64,000 nt of DNA from Streptomyces sp. CC53 (GTDB lineage Bacteria; Actinomycetota; Actinomycetes; Streptomycetales; Streptomycetaceae). The stretch lies in the NCBI RefSeq assembly GCF_001865245.1, contig NZ_MKXB01000189.1, forward strand, positions 79,457-143,456, in the 5' to 3' direction. The notes under the pieces were generated by a model. That model saw nothing but the letters and a program-made list of their open reading frames with translations, ran no database searches and was not told where the DNA came from. The translations under genes and the position numbers were made by a program. Positions 49,732-58,264 of this stretch are shown piece after piece (position 1 is the first letter of the stretch; each line of letters starts with the position of its first letter).

Positions 49732-50874
49732 TCACAGGCCGAGCGAGCGGCCGATGAGCTCCTTCATCACCTCCGTCGTCCCGCCGTAGATCGTCTGCAC
49801 CCGGCTGTTCGCCCACTCGCGGGAGATCGGGCTCTCCTTCAGGTAGCCGTAGCCGCCGTGGAGTTGCAGACAGCGGTGGGCGATGTCCACCTGGAGCTCC
49901 GTCGTCCACCACTTCACCTTCGCGGCGTCCGTCACCGACAGGCGCCCGGCGTTGAACTGCCCGATGCAGTGGTCCAGGAACACCTGGGCGACGGAGAGCT
50001 CGGTGTCCATCGTCGCGAGCTGGAACCGGTTGTGCTGGAAGCTGCCGATGGTCCGGCCGAACGCCTCACGGGTACGCGCGTACTCCAGGGTGTCCGCGAG
50101 CATCCGCTCGGCCGCCGCCACCGCCACCGCGGCGATGCTCAGCCGCTCCCGCGGCAGCCCGGCCATCATGTACGCGAGCCCGGCGTCCTCCTTGCCGAGC
50201 AGGTTGCCGGCGGGGACCCGGCAGTCGTCGAAGAACAGCTCGCAGGTGTCGCTGGCGTGCCAGCCCAGCTTCTCCATCCGCCGGCCCCGGGTGAACCCCG
50301 GCGCCCCGCGCTCCACCACGAGCAGGCTGATGCCCCGGCCGCCGCGGTCGCCCGACGTCCTGGCCGCGACGACGACCACGTCGGCGTTCTCACCGTTGGT
50401 GACGAACGTCTTCTGGCCGTTCAGGACGTACCCGTCGCCGTCGCGCACCGCGGTCGTGCGGATCTCCGACACGTCGGAGCCCGCGTCGGGCTCGCTCATC
50501 GCGATCGCGGCCACCAGTTCGCCGGCGCACAGCCCCGGCAGCCAGCGCTTGCGCTGCTCCTCCGTGGTGCGGGCCGCCAGGTACGTGGCGAGGACGTCGT
50601 TGTGCGCCACGAACCCGGGCGCCGTCGCCCGCGCCCACATGACCTCCTGCGCGAACACCGCCGGGTAGCGGAAGTCGGGCTCACCGCCCCCGCCGTACGC
50701 CGGATCCACACCGATGCCGAGCAGCCCGGCCGCCCCCGCCCTGCGCCACACCTCCCGGCTGACGATGCCCTCCCGCTCCCACCGGGCGTGGTGCGGGACG
50801 ACCTCCCGGGCCAGGAACTCCCGGCACACCTCGCGGAACTGCTCGTGCTCCGGCCCGTACCGTCCGCGTGCCAC
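49732..50874 (-). CDS. hlmB: Acyl-CoA dehydrogenase (HlmB-like), dithiolopyrrolone cluster
   Basis: A 380-residue ACAD fold. FAD and substrate motifs include AIAMSEPDAGSDVSEIRT, NGQKTFVTNGENADVVVV and GRTIGSFQHNRFQLATMD. The usual catalytic Glu in IYEGT is Gly here (IYGGTTEV), while LPRERLSIA keeps the alternative Glu used by long-chain-type enzymes. In holomycin clusters this enzyme is one of the flavoenzymes needed to oxidise the Cys-Cys scaffold. It lies at the end of the four-gene operon after the thioesterase. Confidence 0.85.
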   Translation of the reverse strand: MARGRYGPEHEQFREVCREFLAREVVPHHARWEREGIVSREVWRRAGAAGLLGIGVDPAYGGGGEPDFRYPAVFAQEVMWARATAPGFVAHNDVLATYLAARTTEEQRKRWLPGLCAGELVAAIAMSEPDAGSDVSEIRTTAVRDGDGYVLNGQKTFVTNGENADVVVVAARTSGDRGGRGISLLVVERGAPGFTRGRRMEKLGWHASDTCELFFDDCRVPAGNLLGKEDAGLAYMMAGLPRERLSIAAVAVAAAERMLADTLEYARTREAFGRTIGSFQHNRFQLATMDTELSVAQVFLDHCIGQFNAGRLSVTDAAKVKWWTTELQVDIAHRCLQLHGGYGYLKESPISREWANSRVQTIYGGTTEVMKELIGRSLGL

Positions 50875-50878
50875 GCCC

Positions 50879-51643
50879 TCACCCCTCCCCGACGACGGTG
50901 ACGGCCAGGACGTCGTCGGCGACGACCGACAGCGTGTCCCTGGGCCGCTGCACGGCCGCGAAGTGCCCGCCGCCGATCTCCACGCGGCGACTGGGGGCGC
51001 TGCTGTGCGCCGACCACGCCCAGACCTTCCCCGGCGGGGCGTGCACGTCCTGCCGCGCCGCGATCAGCGTCAGCGGGAAGTCCACTCGCAGCCCCGCCGC
51101 CTCCTCGGCGAACTCGCCCCGCACGGCGTCGTCCTCACGCAGCATCCGCACCAGGATGCGGCTCACCGTGGGATCGGCCAGCACCGCGGGAGGCGTCCCC
51201 CCGTCGGCTGCCGCGCGCGCCAGCACCTCCTCGTCGGGCAGTGACGCGAGGCCACCCGCCCGCTGGAGCCGCGGCGGCACCGCCCCGGACAGCACCGCGC
51301 GCACCGGCGCCACGCCGGCCCGCTCGGCGACCGCCGCGGCCACCGCCAGGCCCGTCGTCGCCCCGAAGCTGTGCCCGAACACGGCCCAGCGCACCCCGGG
51401 CCGGCGCTCCCGGCAGGCCAGCAGATCGGCCGCCACCTGCGCGGCCATCGCCCGCACCAGCGCGTGGAAGCCGGACGCCCTGGGCTCCCGGCGGCGGGTC
51501 CCCCGGCCCGGCGCGTCCACGCCGCGGACCAGCAGGTGCGGCTCGCCCAACGGCTGCCACGACCGGTACACCAGCGAGGTCGCCCCCGCGTGCGGGAAGC
51601 AGTACAGCAGCACGGGCGCACCGGCTGCGGGTCGCACGATCAC
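50879..51643 (-). CDS. hlmC: Type II thioesterase (HlmC-like)
   Basis: A 254-residue alpha/beta hydrolase: YCFPHAGATSLVYRSW, nucleophile Ser in FGHSFGATTG, then VAVRAVLSGAVPPRL, Asp in ARQDVHAPP and His near GGGHFAAVQ. It would hydrolyse or edit peptidyl-thioesters from the NRPS. GTG 51643 follows GAAGGAGTGAG and lies 6 bases from the oxidoreductase stop. Only 4 bases separate it from the dehydrogenase start. Confidence 0.85.
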   Translation of the reverse strand: MIVRPAAGAPVLLYCFPHAGATSLVYRSWQPLGEPHLLVRGVDAPGRGTRRREPRASGFHALVRAMAAQVAADLLACRERRPGVRWAVFGHSFGATTGLAVAAAVAERAGVAPVRAVLSGAVPPRLQRAGGLASLPDEEVLARAAADGGTPPAVLADPTVSRILVRMLREDDAVRGEFAEEAAGLRVDFPLTLIAARQDVHAPPGKVWAWSAHSSAPSRRVEIGGGHFAAVQRPRDTLSVVADDVLAVTVVGEG

Positions 51644-51648
51644 GGGCC

Positions 51649-53301
51649 TCACTCCTTCGTGCCGCGGGCCAGCTTCTCGGCCAGCATCAGCGTGGTCAGG
51701 TTGGTGGGGGCGCTCGGGATGGCCGGGAACAGCGACGCGTCGGCGATCCGCAGGTGCTCCGCGCCGTGCACCCGGCCCTCCTGGTCGGCGACCGCCCACG
51801 GGTCGTCCGCCGGGCCCATGCGGGCCGAACCCGCCGCGTGCCAGCCCGGGTTCATGATGTTCCGCACACCGCTGCGCACCACCCCGTCGTGGGCGACCAT
51901 CCGGTCGCTCCAGAACTGGGTCCGCGTCAGCCGGCCCGCCAGGCCGGGGGACCGCAGGAACCCCCAGGCGCGGCGCACCCCGTGGCACAGCCGCTCCACG
52001 TCCTCGCCGTCCGCGCCGAGGCCCAGCTCGATGACGGGCGCGGCGGACGGGTCGGCGCGTTCGAGGAACACCCGGCCACGGGAACGCGGCCGCAGCAGCA
52101 TCACCGACATCCCCACGACCAGGGGCCAGCCGAGACGGTCCACGAAACCGGGAATGGTGCGGCTCTCCACGTTGTTGAGCAGCCCCACCTGCACGTCCAC
52201 GTCGTCGTCGTAGCCGCTGCTCATCCGCGCCGCGACCTGCCGCCACGGCAGCCCCGGCGTGCACACCCCGTCGGCCGGCCGCGACCAGATGACCACCGAC
52301 GGGTGGTCCACCAGGCCCCGTCCCACACCGGGCAGGTGCACCACGGGCGTGATCCCGAGGCGCCGCAGCAGCGCCGCGTCGCCGACGCCCGAGCGCTGGA
52401 GCAGGGCGGGCGTGCCGACGGCCCCGGCGGCGAGCACCACGTGCCGCGCCCGCACCTCGGCGAGCCGGCCACCGGCCTCCACCTCCACCCCGACGGCCCG
52501 GTTCCGGTCGAACAGCACCCGCGTGACCCGCGAGCAGGTGCGCAGGCACAGGTGCGGCAGGTCGAGGGCGCCGCCCAGGAACGCGGTCGCGGCGTCCACG
52601 CGCTCCCCGTCCACCGCGTTGCCCGGGATCGGGCCGACACCCGCCTCCCCGCCCGCGTTGAGGTCCGCGACGTCGGGGACGCCCTGCCGCACGCACTCCT
52701 CCCAGAAGGCCGCGTCCAGCGGGTGCACCCGCTCCCGCGGGGGCCGGCGGACCGGCAGCGGGCCGCTGTCGCCGTGCAGCCGGCCCGGGAAGTCCGCGTC
52801 GTTCTCGACGTCCTTGTAGAACGGCAGCACCCGCTCCCACGACCAGTCCGGGTTGCCGTACGCCGCCCAGGCCGCGAAGTCGCGGGGCAGCCCCCGCAGC
52901 GCGATGGCCCCGTTGACGGCGGAGCCGCCGCCCACGACCTTCCCCAGCTGGTACGGGAACCTCTCCCACAGGGCCCGCGCGGCCCCCGCCCGGGAGCGGG
53001 CACCGGCGGGCGCCCCGGGCCTCGGACCGCCCTGCTCCCGGACACGGCCCGCGAGCAGGTCCTCCAGCCGGCTGCTGGTCCGCAGGTTCGCCCGGTAGTC
53101 CCAGTTGTAGCCCTCCAGCACCAGCCGCCCCGCGTCCGCGAGCGGGTGCGCCCGGTCCCGGGGCCGCGGCTGGTCACCGCCGGCCTCCAGCAGCAGGACG
53201 CCCCCGGAGTCGCGGGCGGCCAGCCGCGCGGCGGTCACCGCGCCCGCCGAACCCGCCCCCACCACCACGTACTCCCAGGTGGTGCGGTCCGCGCCGGTCA
53301 T
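51649..53301 (-). CDS. hlmD: GMC-family flavin oxidoreductase (HlmD-like)
   Basis: A FAD Rossmann motif (YVVVGAGSAGAVTAARL) begins the protein. GMC signatures (KVVGGGSAVNGAIALRG and HVVLAAGAVGTPALLQRSG) follow, and the C-terminal WHAAGSARMG carries the catalytic His. At 550 residues it has family length. The ATG overlaps the NRPS stop (ATGA). In the holomycin pathway the equivalent enzyme is proposed to dehydrogenate the dipeptide scaffold; the exact step is not resolved from sequence. Confidence 0.85.
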   Translation of the reverse strand: MTGADRTTWEYVVVGAGSAGAVTAARLAARDSGGVLLLEAGGDQPRPRDRAHPLADAGRLVLEGYNWDYRANLRTSSRLEDLLAGRVREQGGPRPGAPAGARSRAGAARALWERFPYQLGKVVGGGSAVNGAIALRGLPRDFAAWAAYGNPDWSWERVLPFYKDVENDADFPGRLHGDSGPLPVRRPPRERVHPLDAAFWEECVRQGVPDVADLNAGGEAGVGPIPGNAVDGERVDAATAFLGGALDLPHLCLRTCSRVTRVLFDRNRAVGVEVEAGGRLAEVRARHVVLAAGAVGTPALLQRSGVGDAALLRRLGITPVVHLPGVGRGLVDHPSVVIWSRPADGVCTPGLPWRQVAARMSSGYDDDVDVQVGLLNNVESRTIPGFVDRLGWPLVVGMSVMLLRPRSRGRVFLERADPSAAPVIELGLGADGEDVERLCHGVRRAWGFLRSPGLAGRLTRTQFWSDRMVAHDGVVRSGVRNIMNPGWHAAGSARMGPADDPWAVADQEGRVHGAEHLRIADASLFPAIPSAPTNLTTLMLAEKLARGTKE

Positions 53302-56300
53302 GCCGCGGCCCCCTCGGCGGACGCCACGAGCCCGGCGAACGAGGCGATCGACGCGTTCATGAACAGCGCCTCCACCATCTCCTGCTCCGCGTCGGCGCCG
53401 ACGCCGAACTCCGCCCGCAGCAGGGCGAGCAGGCCGACGGCGTGCAGCGAGTCGCCGCCGATGTCGAAGAAGCCCTCCTCCACACCGAAGTCGGCGTGCC
53501 CGAGCTGCCGCGACCACAGCGCGAACAGCCGCTCCTCCAGGCCGCTGCGCGGCGCCACCCGGGCGTCGCCGCCCTCCGCGTCGTCGTTCCACGGCGCGGG
53601 CAGCGCCCGGTGGTCGACCTTCCCGTTCACCGTGAGCGGCAGCGCCTCCAGCGGCAGGAACCGGCTCGGCACCATGTAGCCGGGCAGCAGCGCCGCCAGC
53701 GCCTCCCGCAGCGCCACCGGGTCCGGGTCCGCGCCGGGCTCGGGCACCACGTACGCCGCGATCTGCCGCTGCCCCGTACGGGCGTGGGCGGGCGCCGTGA
53801 CGAGCGCCGTCCGCACCCCCGGCTGCCGCAACAGGGCCGCCTCGATCTCCCCGAGCTCCACCCGGTAGCCGTTGATCTTCACCTGGAAGTCCTCGCGCCC
53901 CAGGATCTCGATGTCACCGCCGGGCAGGTAGCGGCCCAGATCACCGGTCCGGTAGACCCGCTCACCGGTGACCGGGTGCACGGGGAACCGCTCGGCGGTC
54001 CGCTCCGGGTCACCCAGATACCCCCGGGCCACGCCGACACCGCCGATGTGGATCTCCCCGGTCACCCCGACCGGCGACGGCTCGAACCACTCGTTGACCA
54101 CGTGCATCGTCTGGTTGGCCAGCGGCTTCCCGTAGGGGATGCTCGACCACTCCGGCCGCACCGCCTCCACCGGGTGGTGGATCGACCAGATCGAGCCCTC
54201 CGTGGCACCGCCCAGGCTGACCACCCGCAGCGCGGGCAGCTTCTCCCGGAGCCGGTCCGGCAGGTCCACCGGGATCCAGTCGCCGCTCAGCAGCGCCAGC
54301 CGCAGCCGGCAGCCGCGCGGCACCCCGCCGTCGCCGAGCGACTCCACCCACACGCGCATCGGCGCGGGCACGCTGTTCCACACGGTCACCCCGTACCGCC
54401 CGACGAGCTGCGACCAGTGCGCCGGGTCGCCGGCGCGGTCCGCGGCCGGCACCACGACGGCACCGCCGGCGCCCAGCACCCCGAACACGTCGTACACCGA
54501 CAGGTCGAAGCCGGCCGGGGCGAGCGCCAGCACCCGGTCGTCCTCCCCGACGGCGAACCGCCGGTTGACGTCCTGCACGGTGTTGGCCGCGCTCCGATGC
54601 GTGATCATCACGCCCTTCGGCTCACCCGTGGAACCCGACGTGAAGATCACGTACGCGAGGTCGTCGACGCCCTGCCGCCGCTCCGGCGCCTCCGCCGGGC
54701 ACTCCCGCACGGCCGCGTCCCGCGGCGTCACCACCTCCACGCCCGCCGGCCAGGCCAGCGCGTCGCGCAGCTCCGGCTCCGTCACCCCGGCCCGTACGGA
54801 GCAGCGCGCCAGCAGCCGCAGCCGCCGCTCCTCCGGCAGCTCCGGGTCGACCGCCACGTACGCCGCGCCCGCGTGCAGCACACCGAGCAGCGCCGCGATC
54901 TGACCGGCACCCGGACGCATCGACACCGCGACGATCCCGCCCGCCCCGGTCCCCGGGACGCGCAGCAGCCGGTGCGCGATCCGGTGCGCCGTCCCGGTCA
55001 GCTCGCGGTACGTGGTCTCCTCGCCCGGCGTGACCACCGCCACCGCGTCGGGGCGCCGCCGGGCCGCCTCGGCCACCAGCTCGTGCAGCAGCGCCGCGGG
55101 GATGTCCTCCGCCGTGGCGTTGGCCCGCTCCCGCTCCTCCGCCTGCGCCGCCGGCAGCGGCACGACACCGCGCACCGCCTCCCACACCGACGGATCGTCC
55201 ACCAGCCGGTCCAGCAGCGCCGCGTACGCGTCGAGCATGTCCTCGACCATCCCGTCGGGAAACAGGCCCCGCACCGCGTTCCAGTGCACGGCGAGCCTGC
55301 CGTCCAGCTCCAGCACCTGGTTCTCCAGCCACACCTGCGGGGTGCGGCTGTGGACGTGGACCAGCTCCCCGAACGACTCCAACGCCTCCGCGCCCGGCGC
55401 GCCGTCCCCGCCGCCGAGCGTGCTGGAGAAGACCACCGGCATCGACGCCCGGCCGTCGTCCCTGCGGCGGGCGAGGTCCCGCAGCACCCGGATCCCGCTG
55501 TGCGCGCAGTGCGCCAGGTCCGCCAGGGCCCGCTCCTGGAGGTTCCGGGCCCGCCGCGCGAACGTCTCCCCGGGCCGGCCGCCGACCGCGAGCAGCCCCG
55601 GCGACAGGAAGTCGCCGAGGATCTCCCCGACCTGCGGATGCAGCCCCAGCCGGTGGAACCGGGTGACCGTCAGCGTGAACGCCTGCCGCCGCGACCACGT
55701 CCGCACCACCTCCGCGTAGGCCGCGAGCAGCACCCCCGACGGGGTGAGCCCGTGCCGTGCGGCCGCCGCCCGCAGAGCGGCCCAGCGCTCCGGGGCCAGC
55801 TCCCTGCGGTGCCGCACGAACCGGGGCGTGCCGAGCTGCTCCGGCGCCACCGCCAGCGGCAGCTCCGGCGCCGGCGGCAGCGTGTCGAGGCGGTCCGCCC
55901 AGTACGCCGCCGCCTCCCTGCCGGGGCCGTCACCCCGCAGGTCCTCCTGCGCCAGCACGTAGTCGCGGAACGACAGGGAGAGGGGCGCCGGCCGCCACGC
56001 CGGATCGTCGTAGGACCGGCGCCACTCCGCCAGCAGCCGGAACAGGCTCGGCAGGTCGACGAAGAGCAGGTCCACGGCGAGGTGCAGCCGCATCCGGCCG
56101 CCGTCGAGCAGGGACGCGTGGGCGTCCAGCTGCGGCGCCCGGTCCACCGGCAGCACCTGTTCCGTCAGCTCGGTGCGGACCCGTTCCAGCGCGGCCGCCC
56201 GCTCCTCGTCGGTCAGGCCCCGCAGATCCGCGGTGCCGACGCGGCACGGCCCGACCTCGTCCGCGGCGAGGATCCGCTGCGTCCCGTCCGCCCCGGCCAC

Positions 56301-56576
56301 CGTGCGCAGCGCCTCGTGCCGGGCGACCGCCTTCCCGAGGGCCCCGGACAGCCGCTCCACGTCGAGAGCCGGGCAGTCCCACTCCAGGTAGTACTGGCTG
56401 GAGACGCCGCCCAGCTCAAGCCCCTTGTGCCGGCCGATCAGGTACGCCTGTTGGATGTCGGTCAGCGGGAACGGCTCACGGCGCCGCTCCGGCTGTGGTT
56501 TCAGGTCCGGCAGCCTGCCGCCGTCCGGTCCGGGGCCGCCGGCCCGGTTCCGCAACTCGGCGAAAAGGTCTTCCAT
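53298..56576 (-). CDS. hlmE: NRPS, cyclization-adenylation-PCP, Cys-specific (HlmE-like)
   Basis: This 1092-residue protein has a heterocyclization-type domain first (HLAVDLLFVDLPS, the D-x4-D-x2-S motif). An A domain follows (TSGSTGEPKGVMITHRS, FDLSVYDVF, NSVPAPMRVW, YRTGDLGRYLPGGDIEILGR), then a carrier domain (FFDIGGDSLHAVG, phosphopantetheine Ser). The pocket residues readable from the core motifs fit the Cys code D-L-Y-N-L-S-x-I-W. One module acting twice would give Cys-Cys, as for holothin. Start ATG 56576 follows AGGGGGCGG. A SARP-type motif lies about 147 bases upstream. Confidence 0.9.
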   Translation of the reverse strand: MEDLFAELRNRAGGPGPDGGRLPDLKPQPERRREPFPLTDIQQAYLIGRHKGLELGGVSSQYYLEWDCPALDVERLSGALGKAVARHEALRTVAGADGTQRILAADEVGPCRVGTADLRGLTDEERAAALERVRTELTEQVLPVDRAPQLDAHASLLDGGRMRLHLAVDLLFVDLPSLFRLLAEWRRSYDDPAWRPAPLSLSFRDYVLAQEDLRGDGPGREAAAYWADRLDTLPPAPELPLAVAPEQLGTPRFVRHRRELAPERWAALRAAAARHGLTPSGVLLAAYAEVVRTWSRRQAFTLTVTRFHRLGLHPQVGEILGDFLSPGLLAVGGRPGETFARRARNLQERALADLAHCAHSGIRVLRDLARRRDDGRASMPVVFSSTLGGGDGAPGAEALESFGELVHVHSRTPQVWLENQVLELDGRLAVHWNAVRGLFPDGMVEDMLDAYAALLDRLVDDPSVWEAVRGVVPLPAAQAEERERANATAEDIPAALLHELVAEAARRRPDAVAVVTPGEETTYRELTGTAHRIAHRLLRVPGTGAGGIVAVSMRPGAGQIAALLGVLHAGAAYVAVDPELPEERRLRLLARCSVRAGVTEPELRDALAWPAGVEVVTPRDAAVRECPAEAPERRQGVDDLAYVIFTSGSTGEPKGVMITHRSAANTVQDVNRRFAVGEDDRVLALAPAGFDLSVYDVFGVLGAGGAVVVPAADRAGDPAHWSQLVGRYGVTVWNSVPAPMRVWVESLGDGGVPRGCRLRLALLSGDWIPVDLPDRLREKLPALRVVSLGGATEGSIWSIHHPVEAVRPEWSSIPYGKPLANQTMHVVNEWFEPSPVGVTGEIHIGGVGVARGYLGDPERTAERFPVHPVTGERVYRTGDLGRYLPGGDIEILGREDFQVKINGYRVELGEIEAALLRQPGVRTALVTAPAHARTGQRQIAAYVVPEPGADPDPVALREALAALLPGYMVPSRFLPLEALPLTVNGKVDHRALPAPWNDDAEGGDARVAPRSGLEERLFALWSRQLGHADFGVEEGFFDIGGDSLHAVGLLALLRAEFGVGADAEQEMVEALFMNASIASFAGLVASAEGAAA

Positions 56577-56884
56577 CGACGTCCGCCCCCTGGTGTCGGA
56601 ATACTTGACGGGTGGTCTCATCGCCTCACGAGGCCCGCCTCAGGAGAAATCGCTCCAGGGGCCGTCGCGTCACGCACCATCGCCTTACGGAAAGGGGACG
56701 CTAGGCGGCGGCCGCACCGGGTCTCAATACGGTCCCACCGAAGGGGCGACCGAAGAATTACGGCCCTGCACACCCGTCGGTGGCGCGGCGGCGCTCGATT
56801 TCCGCTGGACCCGCACCGGACTCTCGCCGGAACCGTCCCCGACGCCCTTGACCTGCGGCGGGAAGGCGGCGACATCATCGGAGC
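56577..56884. promoter_or_regulatory. Divergent promoter region, NRPS operon / flavoprotein
   Basis: A 308-base interval between divergent genes. It contains the 36-bp motif (56723-56758). No terminator or ORF is seen. Confidence 0.7.
56723..56758 (-). promoter_or_regulatory. Putative SARP operator/promoter, site A (NRPS operon)
   Basis: Read on the - strand: TTCGGTC, 5 nt, TTCGGTG, 6 nt, TATTGAG. Two heptad repeats with 12-nt pitch precede a -10-like element, close to the SARP plan (11-bp pitch). 30 of 36 bases match site B near the end of the window. Facing the NRPS start 147 bases away. Confidence 0.75.
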
Positions 56885-56890
56885 ATGGGA

Positions 56891-57478
56891 ATGGAGAACT
56901 CCCCGGAGACGGCCGGGAAACGCATACTCATCGGCGCCACCGGTTCCCTTACGGTGACCCGACTCCCGTCGTACGTCGAGGCGATGCGCCGGCACATCCC
57001 GGGCAGCAGCTGCACCGTGCTGATGACGCACACCGCGACCTCGTTCCTCCCCCCGGAAAGCGTCGCCCTGTTCGCCGAACGGGTGGTGAGCGGGGAATCC
57101 CCGGCGGACTGGCCGACCGACAAGCCGTCCCGACTGGCCGCCGACCACGACATCCTCGCGGTGCTGCCCGCCACCGCCCACACCCTCGCCTCGGCAGCGG
57201 CCGGTGCCGCCCCCAACCGGCTGATGACGGTGGCGCTGTCGGTCGACTGCCCTGTCGTGTACTTCCCGGTGATGGGGGCCCGGATGTGGCAGAAGCCGGC
57301 CGTGCAGCGCAACATCGCGCGGATCCGTGAGGACGGGCACCTCGTGAACGAGCCGGAGTGGCACGACAGCTTCGACCCCACCACCGGCACCGCCGGCCGC
57401 CACCCGTCCCTGCCCGCGCCGGACGCGGTGGCCAAGCTGATCGGCGACCTGCTCGCGGCCCGGCGGCCCCCGCGGTAG
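56891..57478 (+). CDS. hlmF: Flavoprotein of the cysteine decarboxylase (HFCD) family (HlmF-like)
   Basis: A 195-residue HFCD fold. An N-terminal GATGSL loop and ATAHTLASAAAGAAPNRLMTVAL occur in order. The conserved PAMNxxMW loop of EpiD/Dfp enzymes is PVMGARMW here, so the catalytic Asn is Gly. The same class of enzyme decarboxylates the C-terminal Cys to an enethiol in holomycin synthesis. ATG 56891 (GGAG 7 bases upstream) is preferred to ATG 56885. The gene is transcribed divergently from the NRPS. Confidence 0.82.
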   Translation: MENSPETAGKRILIGATGSLTVTRLPSYVEAMRRHIPGSSCTVLMTHTATSFLPPESVALFAERVVSGESPADWPTDKPSRLAADHDILAVLPATAHTLASAAAGAAPNRLMTVALSVDCPVVYFPVMGARMWQKPAVQRNIARIREDGHLVNEPEWHDSFDPTTGTAGRHPSLPAPDAVAKLIGDLLAARRPPR

Positions 57479-57640
57479 GGGGCGGAAGACGACGGCTCCC
57501 GGCCGGTGGGTCCGGCCGGGAGCCGCTCTCGTGCGCCCGCCGCGGCGAGGCGCACCGGTCGCGGACGCGCCACCCCGGAGTCCGGGGCGGCGCGTCCCGT
57601 GTTCCTGCGCCTGACGGTGTTCCGCGTCCGCGGCCCGCCG

Positions 57641-58048
57641 TCAGGCGACGATGGCCGTGGCCTCGATCTCGATGAGGAAGTCCGGTTCCGCCAGGGTGGC
57701 GACCCCGATGAGCGTGGTGGGGCGGACCACGTCGGCACCGAGCCGGGCGGCGGCCCGCCGGGCGCCCGCGGTGACCTCCGCCCACTTGGGCAGGGACCAG
57801 TCGACGACGTACATGGTGAGCCGCAGCACGTCGTCGAAGGTGGCGCCGGCCGCGGCCAGCCCGGTGGCGATGTTCAGGTACGCCTGCTCGGTCTGCGCCG
57901 CCAGGTCTCCCGTCCCCACCGGTTCACCGGCGGCGGTGCGCGCGACCTGGCCGCTCAGGAACACCACGCGGCTTCCGGTGCCGACGGCGAGCTGCCGCCA
58001 TCCGTCGGGCTTGGGCAGTCCGGACGGGTCGATCGTCTCCACAGCCAA
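57641..58048 (-). CDS. RidA-family enamine/imine deaminase (135 aa)
   Basis: The RidA pattern is visible: VFLSGQVARTAAGEPVGTGDLAAQ, LGVATLAEPDFLIEIEATAI and a conserved Arg near VVRPTTLIGV. TTG 58048 is supported by AGAGAGGA 7 bases upstream; GTG 58042 is too far. RidA proteins hydrolyse unstable imines made by amino acid oxidases, and such an oxidase is the neighbour. This gene is not part of the known holomycin core. Confidence 0.82.
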   Translation of the reverse strand: MAVETIDPSGLPKPDGWRQLAVGTGSRVVFLSGQVARTAAGEPVGTGDLAAQTEQAYLNIATGLAAAGATFDDVLRLTMYVVDWSLPKWAEVTAGARRAAARLGADVVRPTTLIGVATLAEPDFLIEIEATAIVA

Positions 58049-58264
58049 GGCTCTGTCCTCTCTCGGTCGGTCGTGCAGGGTCGTGTCGGGTGGTGCCGCA
58101 GCGTGCGGGGGTGCGGCAGGGGCGGTCGGTGGAGGCCCCGGCGACCCGCACCGGTCGTGCCGGGCGGCCCGCGCCGTACCGGTCCCACCGGTCATGCCGG
58201 TCGCACCGGCCCCGTCCGACCGGCTCGGGCCCCGCGGGTCGTGCCGTTGCGGGCCGGGTCGTGG

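Noticed and set aside
53442..56957. 1171-codon + strand frame opposite the NRPS
   Set aside because: Antisense to a complete Cy-A-PCP module; Arg/His/Gln-rich shadow.
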